Shown here: piece after piece, positions 43,364-54,728 of the stretch
How the letters are laid out: each line of letters opens with the position of its first letter
Numbering within the stretch: position 1 is the first letter of the stretch
Origin: Balamuthia mandrillaris
Taxonomy: Eukaryota; Discosea; Longamoebia; Balamuthiidae
Reading direction: 5' to 3'
Assembly: GCA_031835245.1 (NCBI GenBank)
Contig: JAVKOQ010000137.1
Coordinates: 78,636-142,635 of the forward strand
Length of the DNA stretch: 64,000 bases
Made by a program: the position numbers and the translations under genes
The notes under the pieces: generated by a model
What the model was told of the DNA's origin: nothing
Database searches by the model: none
Seen by the model: only the letters and a program-made list of their open reading frames with translations

Positions 43364-45245
43364 TTACCCATCTCTCTCCTTTTCAGTTTCTTTGCTCTTC
43401 TGCTGGTGCCTTGTTTTGGCAGCTGCAGCGTAGGGTACCACGATGTGACGTTTGTAATTTTCCAAATCCCAAAAGGGACCAGCTGAACACGTCGGCAAAT
43501 GATAATACCGAGTGCGTCTTTCTCGCTCCACTTGAACAATCCAACCCGGATCTTCTAGCTGCTTGGCCAACCGCATGCGAAAGCTGCCATACCAATGGTA
43601 AAAACCACAATCCCATCTTCCGACCAAGTCACCATGATCGTCAAGAATGCCAAAGCAGGTGGCCCATCCAAACTTGCGAATGAAGAAGCTTGGCGGTTGC
43701 CATGCTCGTCTGCATGGTGGAGGCACGACCAGAACTCCCTTCCACTCGAAACTTCCTTTCCTTCCATCCGATCCGATCCCTGAAATGGAGTACACTGTGT
43801 TAGTTATCGGTTCCTCTTGGAGTCCTGCTTCTTCTCCTTCTTGTGGTATCAGCTCTAATTTATCAAGTGGAAGAGGAGTGATAGCTTGAAAGACCACGCT
43901 GTATGGGACCCCGTTGGTAGAGAAGCTAGCCCTGTGGATAGCATTTTGGTCATCCCAAAAGCCGATCCAGTTCCTTCCGATGAGACCTTGAAGGCCTTCA
44001 TGGGTGGTATGAAGGGACAACCAGCGTTGGCCGTCCTTCGGTGGTGGTTCCAAGAACTCAGGAGGTGGATTGGTCAACACATGTTCGCCAGCATGAAGGA
44101 AGTAGTGCACGTTGGCCGTTACACGTGCTATTGCATTTGTTGTTTTGCAAAGAAGAACAAGAAGAAGGGGAATGAGAAGGAGAAGGAGAACAACGAATAA
44201 CAAAGAAGAGAAAACAAAAAGGTGTTAGCAACCCACGAGAATAAAGGATGGAGTAAGGTGTACCAGCATGCACATAAAAGGCGTTGCATAACTGAGCATG
44301 GGCCAAGGCTGGAGACACACAAAACCCCTTTGCTGTAGATTCAGAATATTCAAAGCACTGTCGCAAGGCATTATCTGCCTTGTCTGTGGGAGACAGGAAC
44401 GGTTTCAACAAGGAGGCCCAATTCAAGACCTCCCAATAGTTCTCTTGATGATAGTTGATGGTGGCTAAGAGCCTGGCATCCTCTGTAAGGTCTCCCATTA
44501 CACAAAGCAAGTCGGTTAATTGTTGCAGCTGTTGTTTGTTGTATCGGTTGGCCCAAGAGAAAGTGGCTTCGGCTTGTCGGACATGCGGAGGAACGTGATC
44601 GCGAAGAAGAAGAACGCAGAGGTCCAGCCACCTCTTCATGAACCGGGCACGGATGGGCAAAGCGCAGCAATAGTCTTCTTCTCCTTCACATAGTGGGATA
44701 TCCGCTTGTTCGTCTTCGATTTCATGTTCTGGTGACGAAGAGGAGCGAAGGAGTTGTTTGGTGAGAAGCGTATCCCGTGTGAGTTTGAACAATGCCTCTC
44801 GCCCCACCTCTCCAAGCGACTCAGAGGCAGAAGAAGCGGACGAAAAAGAAACACGATCACTGTGCTTCAAGAAGAAGAACAAGAAGAAGACGTGACAAAA
44901 AGCAGGCTTGGCCAAGACTTGAAAACGAACCAAGTCCTTCCATCCCAAGCCGTCGGTTGACGCCTCTTCTGAGAGAAGGAATTGCTGCAAGCCTTCCAGC
45001 AAGGTTTCTTCTCTCCTGCGCAGCTTTGCCTCACCCACACCTCCCATTCCCGTTCGTCGTTGGAGCAGAGCAAGCACAGGGCGCCACGGCGAAGTAGCAG
45101 CAGCTGAAGAAGAACATACAAGCTGATGAAAAGCTTTGCAAGTGAGAGAAAGGGAGAGCAAGTCCTTGGGCCTTCTTTGCGCTAGAGCGCAAAAGATGCC
45201 ATCCCAGATTTCGCTCGGCAGTTGGTGCCACCTCCTGTGCTCCAT
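43364..45245 (-). CDS. F-box protein with large helical/beta C-terminal region
   Basis: ATG 45245 (MEHRRWHQLPSEIWDGIFCA) opens an F-box: LPSEIWDGIFCALAQRRPKD, LLSLSLTCKAFHQLV. It continues with TSPWRPVLALLQRR and LLEGLQQFLLSEEASTDGLG. An intron near 44890 follows KPAFC. Exon 2 has ASESLGEVGREALFKLTRDT, ARFMKRWLDLCVLLLRDHVP, QLQQLTDLLCVMGDLTEDAR and LATINYHQENYWEVLNWASL, ending NAFYVHAG. The last exon (about 44130-43364) is a beta-rich, Trp-rich domain: GQRWLSLHTTHEGLQGLIGR, NWIGFWDDQNAIHRASFSTN, GVPYSVVFQAI, GWATCFGILDDHGDLVGRWD, CGFYHWYGSFRM. The F-box implies SCF ligase use; the C-terminal domain is unrecognised. It shares no SPRY exons with the array at 4-10 kb. Confidence 0.8.
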
Positions 45246-45370
45246 GGTGCGCGCTACTCGAAAGATCTTTTCAACCAAATTATGATTTTGGATTGGTTCG
45301 ATCTGATCATCATCCAATCGGTTTTCACAGATTTCAATTTTCCAATCGGATAAAATGAAGTGAAAAAGAA

Positions 45371-46577
45371 ATGCTCGGCAGAAGCTCTGAAGGCCTGTGG
45401 GCTGCATCGGCGTCAACAGCTGCAGCAAGAAGAGCGCGGCGGCCATGCCTCTTGCCGATGCGCTTCCCCAACGGGATGGTCAACAAACGACAGCTGTTTT
45501 CATCCCTGTTGTGGCGAAGAAAGCAGCTGCAGACGTTCACGCCGGAGGATGTGGCTGTCTCCGAGAGGGAGAAGCATGCCGAAAACAACGTTTGCTTTGA
45601 AGCGCTGGAACGAGACCTTCACCGCTACTTTTCTTTGTTGCGGCAACATGAAGGCAAGGAGGGCCAACAAGCCTACCTAACTGGCTCTTTGAGGCAGGAG
45701 CTTGGCTTTTCCTTTGCCGTGCGGAACTCGGTGCTGTCCTCTCCCAAGGCAGGCTACGGCCTCTTCTTGAACGGGCATCTCAGCAAAGGCCGCGTAGCCT
45801 GCATGTACCCTGGCGTCATCTATCGACCAGGAGACCCCATGCTCCTCTTCACCTTTGCCAACAGGTTTTTTTTTTGTTACAGTTCCCTTACAGGCAAACA
45901 CTCAGAGCGCTCCCTCCACCACACAGCTACACAGTGTTTTGTGCGGATGGAACGGTGTTTGATGGCAAGCCAACCGGTCTTTCACGCTACATGTATCGCT
46001 CCATGGCACAACGCAATGGGTTCACTTTTTATTGTTCTGGAGAGGAGGGGCAAGAAGAAGCAAGAAGGCGTCCCTATTGCGATCTTTCCTGGCTGGATGC
46101 TCCATTCCCTTCGGAAGAAGACCAAGTGGAAGTCACTTCCAGGAATCCGTTTGCTCTGGGCCACATGATCAACCACCACTTGGATAGCGAAAGCAAGGAG
46201 AAGAAGAAGAACGCTGGACCTAATGTGATGTATTGCGAGTACACGTATCCATCGAGGCTGGTCGAAGAGTTTCGCGACTTGATACCCAACATCTACTACG
46301 GTGAGCCTCATCCCCTTGTCTGCTGTGTTGTCGCTGTGTTTCTTCTTGCCTTCGTCTTTTGTTTTCATGTGGTCTCACGTACCTTTCTTCTTCGTTCGTT
46401 CTTTGCGTTCTCCCAAAATAATAAATGGCAGGAGAACAAGGAGACGAGAATGTCCCTCTTAGAGGCATGTTGTTGGTAGCGCTGCGCGACATCCAAGATG
46501 AGGAACTGTACAGTAACTATCACATGGTGGCTTGCCCACAATTGTTCTCCACTCTCAACAGAAGAGAGACTCGGTAA
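45371..46577 (+). CDS. SET-domain protein, SETD9-like
   Basis: Three exons. Exon 1 (45371 to about 45863) has NVCFEALERDLHRYFSLLRQ and then SSPKAGYGLFLNGHLSKGRV with ACMYPGVIYRPGDP. Exon 2 (about 45928-46301) begins SYTVFCADGTVFDGKPTGLS and RYMYRSMAQRNG, then NPFALGHMINHHLDSESKEK, NVMYCEYTYPS and IPNIYY. Exon 3 (46432-46577) is GEQGDENVPLRGMLLVALRD with DIQDEELYSNYHMV. The order of GxGLF, MYPG, LDG, NPxAxGxxINH, RGMxLVALRDI and EELxSNY matches the SETD9 family of SET proteins, which are candidate lysine methyltransferases of unknown substrate. In classic SET domains the NHS motif and Tyr of EEL-x-x-Y are catalytic; here INHH and EELYSNY are present. The N-terminus may carry a mitochondrial-type leader (Arg/Ala/Ser-rich). 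Confidence 0.82.
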
Positions 46578-46671
46578 CACTTGCTATTTTCCTCCTCCTC
46601 ACACACTCTCTTTTCACTAGACAAAGAATAAAACAAAGTTTTAAGTTTAAGAGCGAAGTAATAATTATTAT

Positions 46672-48077
<1,406 letters not shown>

Positions 48078-49979
48078 ATGAAACTGCCATCGCGGAGAGG
48101 GGCCTCTCCTCCTCGCTCTCTTTTTCACTTGACCAGTCTTCTCTCGCTGTCTTGCTTGCTTTGCCTCTGCTCCTTCTTCTCCTTCCAAGCAGCTGTTGCA
48201 GAAGAGCTCCCTCCCTCTCCTCCGCCCACCTCTCGCAACGCCTACGTCATGATCCACTACGAGGGCACCCCCCGAGACGCCGAATACCTCTTTGGCCTCC
48301 GGGTCACCCTCCGCTCCCTCAAGCTCTCCAAAACCCGCCAGGACCTGGTTGTGTTGGTCTCCCAAAACGTCCGCCAGGAGACGCGCCAGCTGCTGGAGGC
48401 TGACGGGGCGCTCGTACACACCGTCCCGGACATTGAGAACAGCTACGCCCACCGCCAGCTGCGCTTCCAGGGGGTGCTCAACAAGCTGCACGTCTGGAAC
48501 CTCACGTCCTACGAGCGGGTGGTCTACCTGGACTCGGACACCATCGCGCTGACCAACATGGACGAGCTCTTTGGCTGCGGGCAGTTTTGCGCCGTCTTCA
48601 TGAACCCCTGCAACTTCCACACGGGCCTCATCGTGGTCAAGCCCGACGCCGACCGCTTTGCCGACATGTTGACCAAGCTCAAGGCCGGTCTGGCCAGCTA
48701 CGATGGCGCTGATCAGGGCTTCCTCACCGCCTACTATGACTTTCAGCACATGTTCGCCGCGCCGGCCTTCGACCCAGAGGTCGCTCTGAAGGACTTGCAC
48801 CCATTGGACGGCCTGCCGAGACCCAGCCAGGCGCCCATGATGCGGCTGCCACCGGGCTATAACCTCAATGCTTTGTGGTACTATGAGAAGGGCCACTGGA
48901 ACCTGTATCAGTGCTATCCGTTCTCGGAAGGAGCGGCCGTCCCTGGCGAGGAGGGCTTTGAATTGGACTATCCACCCGGTATCTCTATGACCTTTCCTAC
49001 TGCGCCCATGCTTAAGGTTTCCATCAAGCCTTTCACTTTCTTCTTTCCTTTCTGACTTCTATCTTCGTTGTCTCATTCTCATTTTCTTTCCTTTCGTGTC
49101 ACTACTAGCCCTGGTATTGGTATCCGTATGTGGCGCTAGATGCTAACTGGCTGCTTTGGCGAAGCATTGCCCAAGAAGTGGACGACCAGAATTCAGGCCT
49201 TGCCGCAATCATCGTCGTTTTTTCTTTCTTGGGAGGGGCACTCTTTGCTTGCACGTGGGGCTTCCCTCAACACTTTTCTGGTGGACGTTTTGTAACTTTG
49301 TATAGGTATTTTTTCTGCTCTTTTTTTCATTTTTTTCCTTTTCATTTCCTCACCCTTTCCCCCAAAGGACTGCTTCTCGCTATCTTTTGCAACTCACCGG
49401 AAAGAGACTAGACACATTACTCGCCATTAGCGTGGCAGTGGTGTGCGTCGTGCTTTCTCTCTGGCTGCCTTATCTCTATCTGCCAGCAATGCTACCTCCG
49501 GTGGTCGGCTGGTTCCTCCTGTTGACCTCTCAACAGCTGCTCATTCTCTGCTTTATCGTTCTTATCAATTCCACATCTGCTCTCCTCTATCCCGTCGTTG
49601 CCGCTCGGCAGCACCGTATTGCACTCCTTGAGAAGTCCATCAAGGTAACACTTTCTTTTTTCCTTCTCCTATGTTTCTTTTTTATTTTTCTAACTTCAAT
49701 GTAAAAATAAAGGACATGACATGGGGAATAATCTTTCTGGTCTTCCTGTTGTGCATCCACCAGTTTGGCATCTATCCGAAGCACCTTCCCTTCCACTTGG
49801 GCAAAGTGGCCACCCTGCTCTTCTCCGCCACGTTCATGCTCATCCTTCAAGTCAACATCCTGCGTCGTCTCCTGCTCGCCAACATTCCAACCGCCACCTC
49901 CTCTTCTTCTTCCTCCTCCTACAGAGCGGACGGTGCGGATGGAGCAATTCTTGATATCGACAGCAATCGTTCTCTTTGA
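48078..49979 (+). CDS. GT8 glycosyltransferase with C-terminal membrane helices, IPUT1/PGSIP6-like
   Basis: ATG 48078, signal peptide (LTSLLSLSCLLCLCSFFSF), then a lumenal GT8 domain: NAYVMIHYEGTPRDAEYLFG, RVTLRSLKLSKTRQDLVVLV, QLRFQGVLNKLHVWNLTSYE and RVVYLDSDTIALTNMDELFG. DSD is the metal-binding DXD motif. Then NFHTGLIVVKPDADRFADML and SYDGADQGFLTAYYDF. The end of exon 1 joins PWYWYPYVALDANWLLWRSI. Three further exons encode about six membrane helices, including GLAAIIVVFSFLGGALFACT, LLAISVAVVCVVLSLWLPYL and FLVFLLCIHQFGIYP. This layout is typical of plant IPUT1 (PGSIP6), which adds glucuronic acid to inositol phosphorylceramide in the Golgi. The same sphingolipid role is inferred here. 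It is not glycogenin, which lacks the helices. Confidence 0.85.
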
Positions 49980-50199
49980 AAAAAAAAAAACCACAGCTTT
50001 ACACAAACTCACTGAGACAACCAAGAGACGAGAGAGAGAGAAAGAGAGCGAGAGAGGAGAAGAGACACTCCCATTTTTGTGGACATATTCCAACTTTTTT
50101 GATTTTTAATTGGTGCATTATTTGATCTGATTGGATCAGATCTTCAAAGAAGAATTTTAGGAATGCTAAGAATTTTTGACTATATTCAACGAAGAAAGA
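49980..50199. other. Short intergenic region
   Basis: Purine-rich tract (50016-50065), then AT-rich sequence with GATCTGATTGGATCAGATC, an inverted repeat near 50125-50143, just before the RNA ligase start. Confidence 0.5.
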
Positions 50200-51020
50200 A
50201 TGGAAGAACGCGAGAGCGTAGCGCAGCAGCCGGAGCTGGAAACGGTCAAGTACCTGCGGCGGCATGGCTTGGAGAAGCTCGTGAAAGAGTTTAGTCTCGG
50301 CTCGACAAGACATGAAGAGCATCCCAATCTCGTTCAGCTTCGCTACCAGCAGGTGTGTTCATGTTGTCTCTTTCTTCTTCTTATTTTTCTGATCAAACGG
50401 CTTCCTCCACTTCTTCTTCTTCTTGTTCTTTTTTGGGTTCAAGTTAGAGTCCCCTTTTTCTTCGCCCATCGTTCAGGAATGTAGAGGCCTCATACTTGAC
50501 GAACTAGACAACTGGGTAACGCAGCTGTCCTTCTCTTCATCGCTCTCTTCTCTTCATTCACCGCTCGCTTCCCTTCCCTTCATTCCTTTCTCCTCTTTCA
50601 CCATCCTCACACCCAACAGAGAGTAGTTTGTTATCCGTTCTACAAGTTTTTCAACTATGGAGAAAGCCAAGCGGCCGCCATCGACTGGAGCGCTCCCATT
50701 CGCGTGCAAGAGAAAGTGGACGGCAGCCTCTTCACACTCTACTTCCACGCTGGCCGTTGGCACGTGGCCTCCTCCTCCGTGCCTGATGCTCGTGGCGCTG
50801 TCTTTCGGGACCACGGCTCACGTGGAGAGAGAAAGGCGTTTCGGACTTTGTTTTGGGAGATTTGGGAGGGTTCAGGCTATCGCTTGCCGGAGGGAAGGGA
50901 TGAGGAGTGTTGCTATATGTTTGAGCTGTTCTCAAAGGAGAATCGGATTGTGGTGCAACCGAGAATGGAGGCACTGTACCTGACGGGCGTTCGGTTAGTT
51001 CTCTCTTTACTCCCTTTCTC

Positions 51021-51060
<40 letters not shown>

Positions 51061-52091
51061 CTTTCACGCTCTCACACATTGTTCTTTCCATAAATGTTAG
51101 TGATTTGAGGACACTGCAAGAAGTTCAACCTTCTGTTTTTGCTGAGAAGTACGGATGGCTAAGCCCTCCTTGGTACCACTTCTCTTTTATTCTATTTATT
51201 TTCCTCTCTCTTCTCTCATTCGCTAGTTCCCTCCGCTGCTTCTCTGCTTCTCTTGTGCTGTCGATCTCTCTTCTCTTGTTCTCTCGTCTTGCGTCTCACC
51301 CTGACAACTTGATTGCTGCAAAAAAGTTTTGAGTTTAAGAGTTTGGAGGAAGTTGTGGAGAATGCAAAGCTACTTGATCCAGGCACCACCGAAGGATTCG
51401 TGGTTTGTGACCAACACTTTAACCGGGTGAAGGTGAAGAGCCCTCAATATGTAGCTATATCTCTATTATCTCGCACCGATGCCAAAGGCCTTAACATTCG
51501 TCGCATGTTAACAGTTTGTTTTTTCTTCTATCCTTTCGTCCCATTACTCATTTCCCATTTCTCATTTACTTATTTTAACAACTGTGAAGGTTGTAAAGCA
51601 TAACGAAGGAAGCGAGTTCTTATCTTACTTCCCTCAATGGGCGCATCTCTTTGCTCAAATCAAAGAAAAGTTTGTATCCTCGTTCCTTATTCTTACTATT
51701 CTTTCTTCTTCTGCTTCTTGTAATGTTAACTTTCTTCTTCAATTCTGTGTTGTTAAGATACGATTGTTTATGCGAAGAAGCAGAGCAAGACTGGAAAAGA
51801 GCAACAGCAAACAGCAGCCAGGAGGCGGACAGCGCAAAAGCGTTCGGGCAAGTGGCTTCCAAGTCACCTTATCGCGACTTTCTCTTTGCAAGGAGGAAAG
51901 GAATGCGCAACACCGAGAGCGCCAAAGCTTATTTTTGTTCTTTGCCAGAAAAGAAGTTGATGGCGTACTTCAAAGGCCGGTTTAATGACATAACAGACAC
52001 GAAAGCAAAGTTGGGTGACGCTTCTTCCGCGTCAGCCTCGAGTTCTGCGGTTGATGAAGAAGAGAGAGAGGACGAAGAACACGAATGTTGA
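50200..52091 (+). CDS. T4 Rnl1-type RNA ligase
   Basis: ATG 50200 (MEERESVAQQPELETVKYLR). Exons give LVKEFSLGSTRHEEHPNLVQ; then ECRGLILDELDNW; then RVVCYPFYKFFNYGESQAAA with IRVQEKVDGSLFTLYFHAGR. KVDGS is nucleotidyltransferase motif I, and its Lys takes AMP. RGAVFRDHGSRGERKAFRTL and CYMFELFSKENRIVVQP supply motifs III and IIIa. TEGFVVCDQHFNRVKVKSPQ supplies motif IV (EGFVV) and motif V (VKVKSPQY). The end is helical and acidic (DEEEREDEEHEC). The upstream signature ECRGLxLD...YPFxKFFNxGE is diagnostic for the T4 RNA ligase 1-like N-terminal domain. It would seal 5'-phosphate and 3'-OH RNA ends, as in tRNA repair or splicing. No kinase/phosphatase domain is fused. Introns are short and pyrimidine-rich, so it is a settled nuclear gene. 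Confidence 0.88.
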
Positions 52092-52611
52092 TATAAACGC
52101 TGCGGATGTTATCATGTCGTCCCTTTCTTCCCTGCCTGCATCGGCTCATCATCTCATTTCCGTCTTGCCTCTGCTTTCTTTGTGTCTTTTTCCGAGGAAC
52201 GTAAGTTCTCCGAGGTGTGACTTCTTGTTTTGGTGGCGGAAGAGGGGCAGTGCATGGCTGCAACTTGGGGCGAGCCTTACCCGATTGTCCCAACATGGAA
52301 GACCTCAACCTGGCGCAGCAGCATTGCTCGACGGTGGACGGCCTTCTCGGTGAAGATCGGTCGGCTTCACCGCATCGGCGATGTAACGAATGCTCGCCTT
52401 ACGAGACCGCTAGATATCGCGATAATTATCGAAAAATCATTAAAAATATCAATATCATTATAAAATAATGATAAATGTCATTAAATCAAATAAAAATTCG
52501 ACGTTTCTAAAATAAAATTAAATAATTTGAAAATTATCTTATCAAATCAAAAATTCGACATTTTATCCACGGGGCAAATAATTAAGAAAAAAAACAAACA
52601 AAGCAAAAAAG
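52092..52611. other. Intergenic region downstream of RNA ligase
   Basis: A GC-balanced stretch (52200-52420) with two short open frames of no recognised family, then a strongly AT-rich block (52425-52600) before the oxidoreductase gene. The balanced stretch could be a further exon or a non-coding RNA; I see no fold or motif to decide. Confidence 0.4.
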
Positions 52612-54360
52612 ATGAACACAAACATGTTCTGGGCGGCAGCTCTTCGGCTGGCACGGTACGGGATGGCCCTGCTCTTCTTCCTCTGGAGCCTCCTCCTTCG
52701 TCTCCTCCAACGCTCTCTCTTTCTTCTTTCATCATCCGCCACCAAACTTTGCTCCGTTTTTTCAGCGTCAGCAGCAAAGCACAACAAGGGTCACCCCACC
52801 AAAGCAGACGAGGACGAGCGAGAGCACGTGGTGATCGTTGGAGGAGGCTTTGGCGGTGCCTACGTGGCCAGGAGCTTGGAGGCTCGCTTCAGGGTGAGCC
52901 TGATCGACACCAAGACCAGCTTCGAGTTCACTCCCAGCGTGCTGCGAACGGCGGTGGAGCCCGAGCACCTCCCCGCCATCCGCCTCCCTCACGAGAGCTA
53001 CCTCAGCCGAGACCGGCGCTCCCTGCTGATCTGCCCTGCCAAGGCCATCTCCCTGTCCCTCTCTTCTCCTCGTCGTGTGCTCGCGCTGCTCTACCCCGCA
53101 GCTGCTTCCTCTCGCGAGGAGGAGGCGGGAGAGGAAGAGAGGATGGCAAGAGAACCGCCACAGCACATCGAGAACGAAAAGGAGAAGGAAGAAGAAACAA
53201 AGGAGAAGGGAGAAGACGGAAAGGAGGTGTTGGTGGACTATGACTACCTCGTATTATGTCCTGGTGCTTCGTACAGCATGCCTTCTGCCTCGTCTTCTAC
53301 CTCTTCATCCAACCTCATCAACCACAAGAACAAGCGCAACAGAATCGTCAGTGCTGACAACGGGAGTGCGGTGGCGGCTGCTCATCCTAACTTGAGGAAA
53401 GCAAAGGAAGTGTTGATAGTGGGAGGAGGCATCGTCGGCGTGGAGCTGGCAGCAGAGATCGTGGAGCGCTTCCCTCTCAACGCCAAACGAGTAACCTTGG
53501 TTCATGCTGGGTCTCATTTGATGAGCCGTTCTTCCATTTCTTCTTCGTCGTCTGCGTCTTCTTCTTCTTCTTATTCTGCAACTTCCGTCGTTCCAAAACG
53601 AGCGCATGAATATGCGGAACGTTTTCTCTCTTCTCGGGGCGTTCACCTCGTATTCAACGAACGAGTGGTTCAATGGCCTGCTGTAGAAGATGAAAACGAA
53701 GAAGAAGAGATGGTGTTCATGACGGACAAAGGAACGAGATTGACAGCGGACATTTGTTACTTGTGCACTGGTTTGGTCCCCAACTCCTCTTTTCTTCGAC
53801 AACGGCTTTGGTCCTCTTCTTCTCCTGCCTCTTCTCCAAAGAGCAGCAACAAGGACTCGGATAAGCCATCGTTATTGTTGGATGAGAAGGGCTTCCTTCA
53901 AGTGAATCAACATTTACAAGCCTTATCTACTCCTTCCTCTTCCTCATCTTCGTCTTCAGTTGCTTTAAACCGAGTTTATGGTTTAGGAGATGTTATCCGA
54001 TTGAATGATTCTTCTTTCTCGCCGCAAGAAGAGAAGTTGGCCCAAAGCACGGAATGGCAAGCTGCTGTTGTGGTTCACAACATCATCGCCGCCAGCAACG
54101 AACGAAAACGAAGGAAACGAAAGGAAAAGAAGGATGATGAGGACTATGAAGACAAAGCAAAGAGGAAGGAAAGTGCGATTCCAGGCTTAAAGCGTTACCG
54201 AGCGAGTAATGCTTATCCCATATTGATAAGCCTGGGCAAGTATGATGGGATGTTGGTGTGGCTTGGGTGGACTCTGACGGGCTTTCTGCCAGCTCTTATG
54301 AAAGAGTTTGTGGAGTGGAAAGGACTGGTTAGTGTTCGTTATCGCCTTTCTCTTCCTTAG
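52612..54360 (+). CDS. FAD/NAD(P)H oxidoreductase, FSP1/AIFM2-like
   Basis: Intronless, 582 residues. An N-terminal hydrophobic anchor (YGMALLFFLWSLLLRLLQRS) precedes the FAD-binding Rossmann motif HVVIVGGGFGGAYVARSLEA. Then VSLIDTKTSFEFTPSVLRTA follows, as in NDH-2/AIFM2 enzymes. YDYLVLCPGASYSMPS and a second Rossmann motif, EVLIVGGGIVGVELAAEIVE, bind NAD(P)H. TADICYLCTGLVPNSSFLRQ and VYGLGDVIRLND complete the FAD site. The C-terminus (YPILISLGKYDGMLVWLGWT, LPALMKEFVEWKG) is typical of this group. Acidic/lysine-rich insertions (EKEKEEETKEKGEDG; KRRKRKEKKDDEDYED) are unusual. It probably reduces quinones at a membrane using NAD(P)H. The gene carries no intron, unlike most neighbours. Confidence 0.85.
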   Translation: MNTNMFWAAALRLARYGMALLFFLWSLLLRLLQRSLFLLSSSATKLCSVFSASAAKHNKGHPTKADEDEREHVVIVGGGFGGAYVARSLEARFRVSLIDTKTSFEFTPSVLRTAVEPEHLPAIRLPHESYLSRDRRSLLICPAKAISLSLSSPRRVLALLYPAAASSREEEAGEEERMAREPPQHIENEKEKEEETKEKGEDGKEVLVDYDYLVLCPGASYSMPSASSSTSSSNLINHKNKRNRIVSADNGSAVAAAHPNLRKAKEVLIVGGGIVGVELAAEIVERFPLNAKRVTLVHAGSHLMSRSSISSSSSASSSSSYSATSVVPKRAHEYAERFLSSRGVHLVFNERVVQWPAVEDENEEEEMVFMTDKGTRLTADICYLCTGLVPNSSFLRQRLWSSSSPASSPKSSNKDSDKPSLLLDEKGFLQVNQHLQALSTPSSSSSSSSVALNRVYGLGDVIRLNDSSFSPQEEKLAQSTEWQAAVVVHNIIAASNERKRRKRKEKKDDEDYEDKAKRKESAIPGLKRYRASNAYPILISLGKYDGMLVWLGWTLTGFLPALMKEFVEWKGLVSVRYRLSLP

Positions 54361-54728
54361 AGGTCTTTTGTGTTGATTGTTAGCAAAAAAATACCGTGTT
54401 TATTTTTGTTTTGGATTGTTATCAATATGCCCTAAAGTCTCTTTTAAAAGAAGTGAGGAAAAAAAGTCAGCGAAAGAAAGAAGGGGGGGGGGGGGGGGGG
54501 GGGCGAAAGAAAACCAAAATGATAAAGATAAAGCATAAAGCAAAGAAAATAAAAGAAAAGGAAGGAAAATAAAAGGAGGAGGAAGCATCAGTGATAGATA
54601 GACTAATCACAGTGGATAAACATCATGTAATACATGCATTTTAAACATCATTTGCTTTTTTTTCCCCATCCACTAAAATTTAAAAGGCAAAATGGAAAGA
54701 AAAACGCACGTCAGAGAGAAACATCTTG
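54361..54728. other. Intergenic region with homopolymer G run
   Basis: Convergent 3' flanks of the oxidoreductase and SF3A3 genes. It contains a G run of 21 at 54483-54503 and otherwise AT-rich sequence. No gene is seen. Confidence 0.5.
54483..54503. repeat. Homopolymer (G)21
   Basis: An uninterrupted G run between two convergent genes, the only such run in the window. It is able to form a G-quadruplex in principle. Its length may also be inexact in a sequence assembly. Confidence 0.9.

Noticed and set aside
52217-52468. Open frame with several Cys downstream of the RNA ligase
   Set aside because: It runs into AT-rich spacer, has no recognisable motif and no convincing splice link to the ligase gene.
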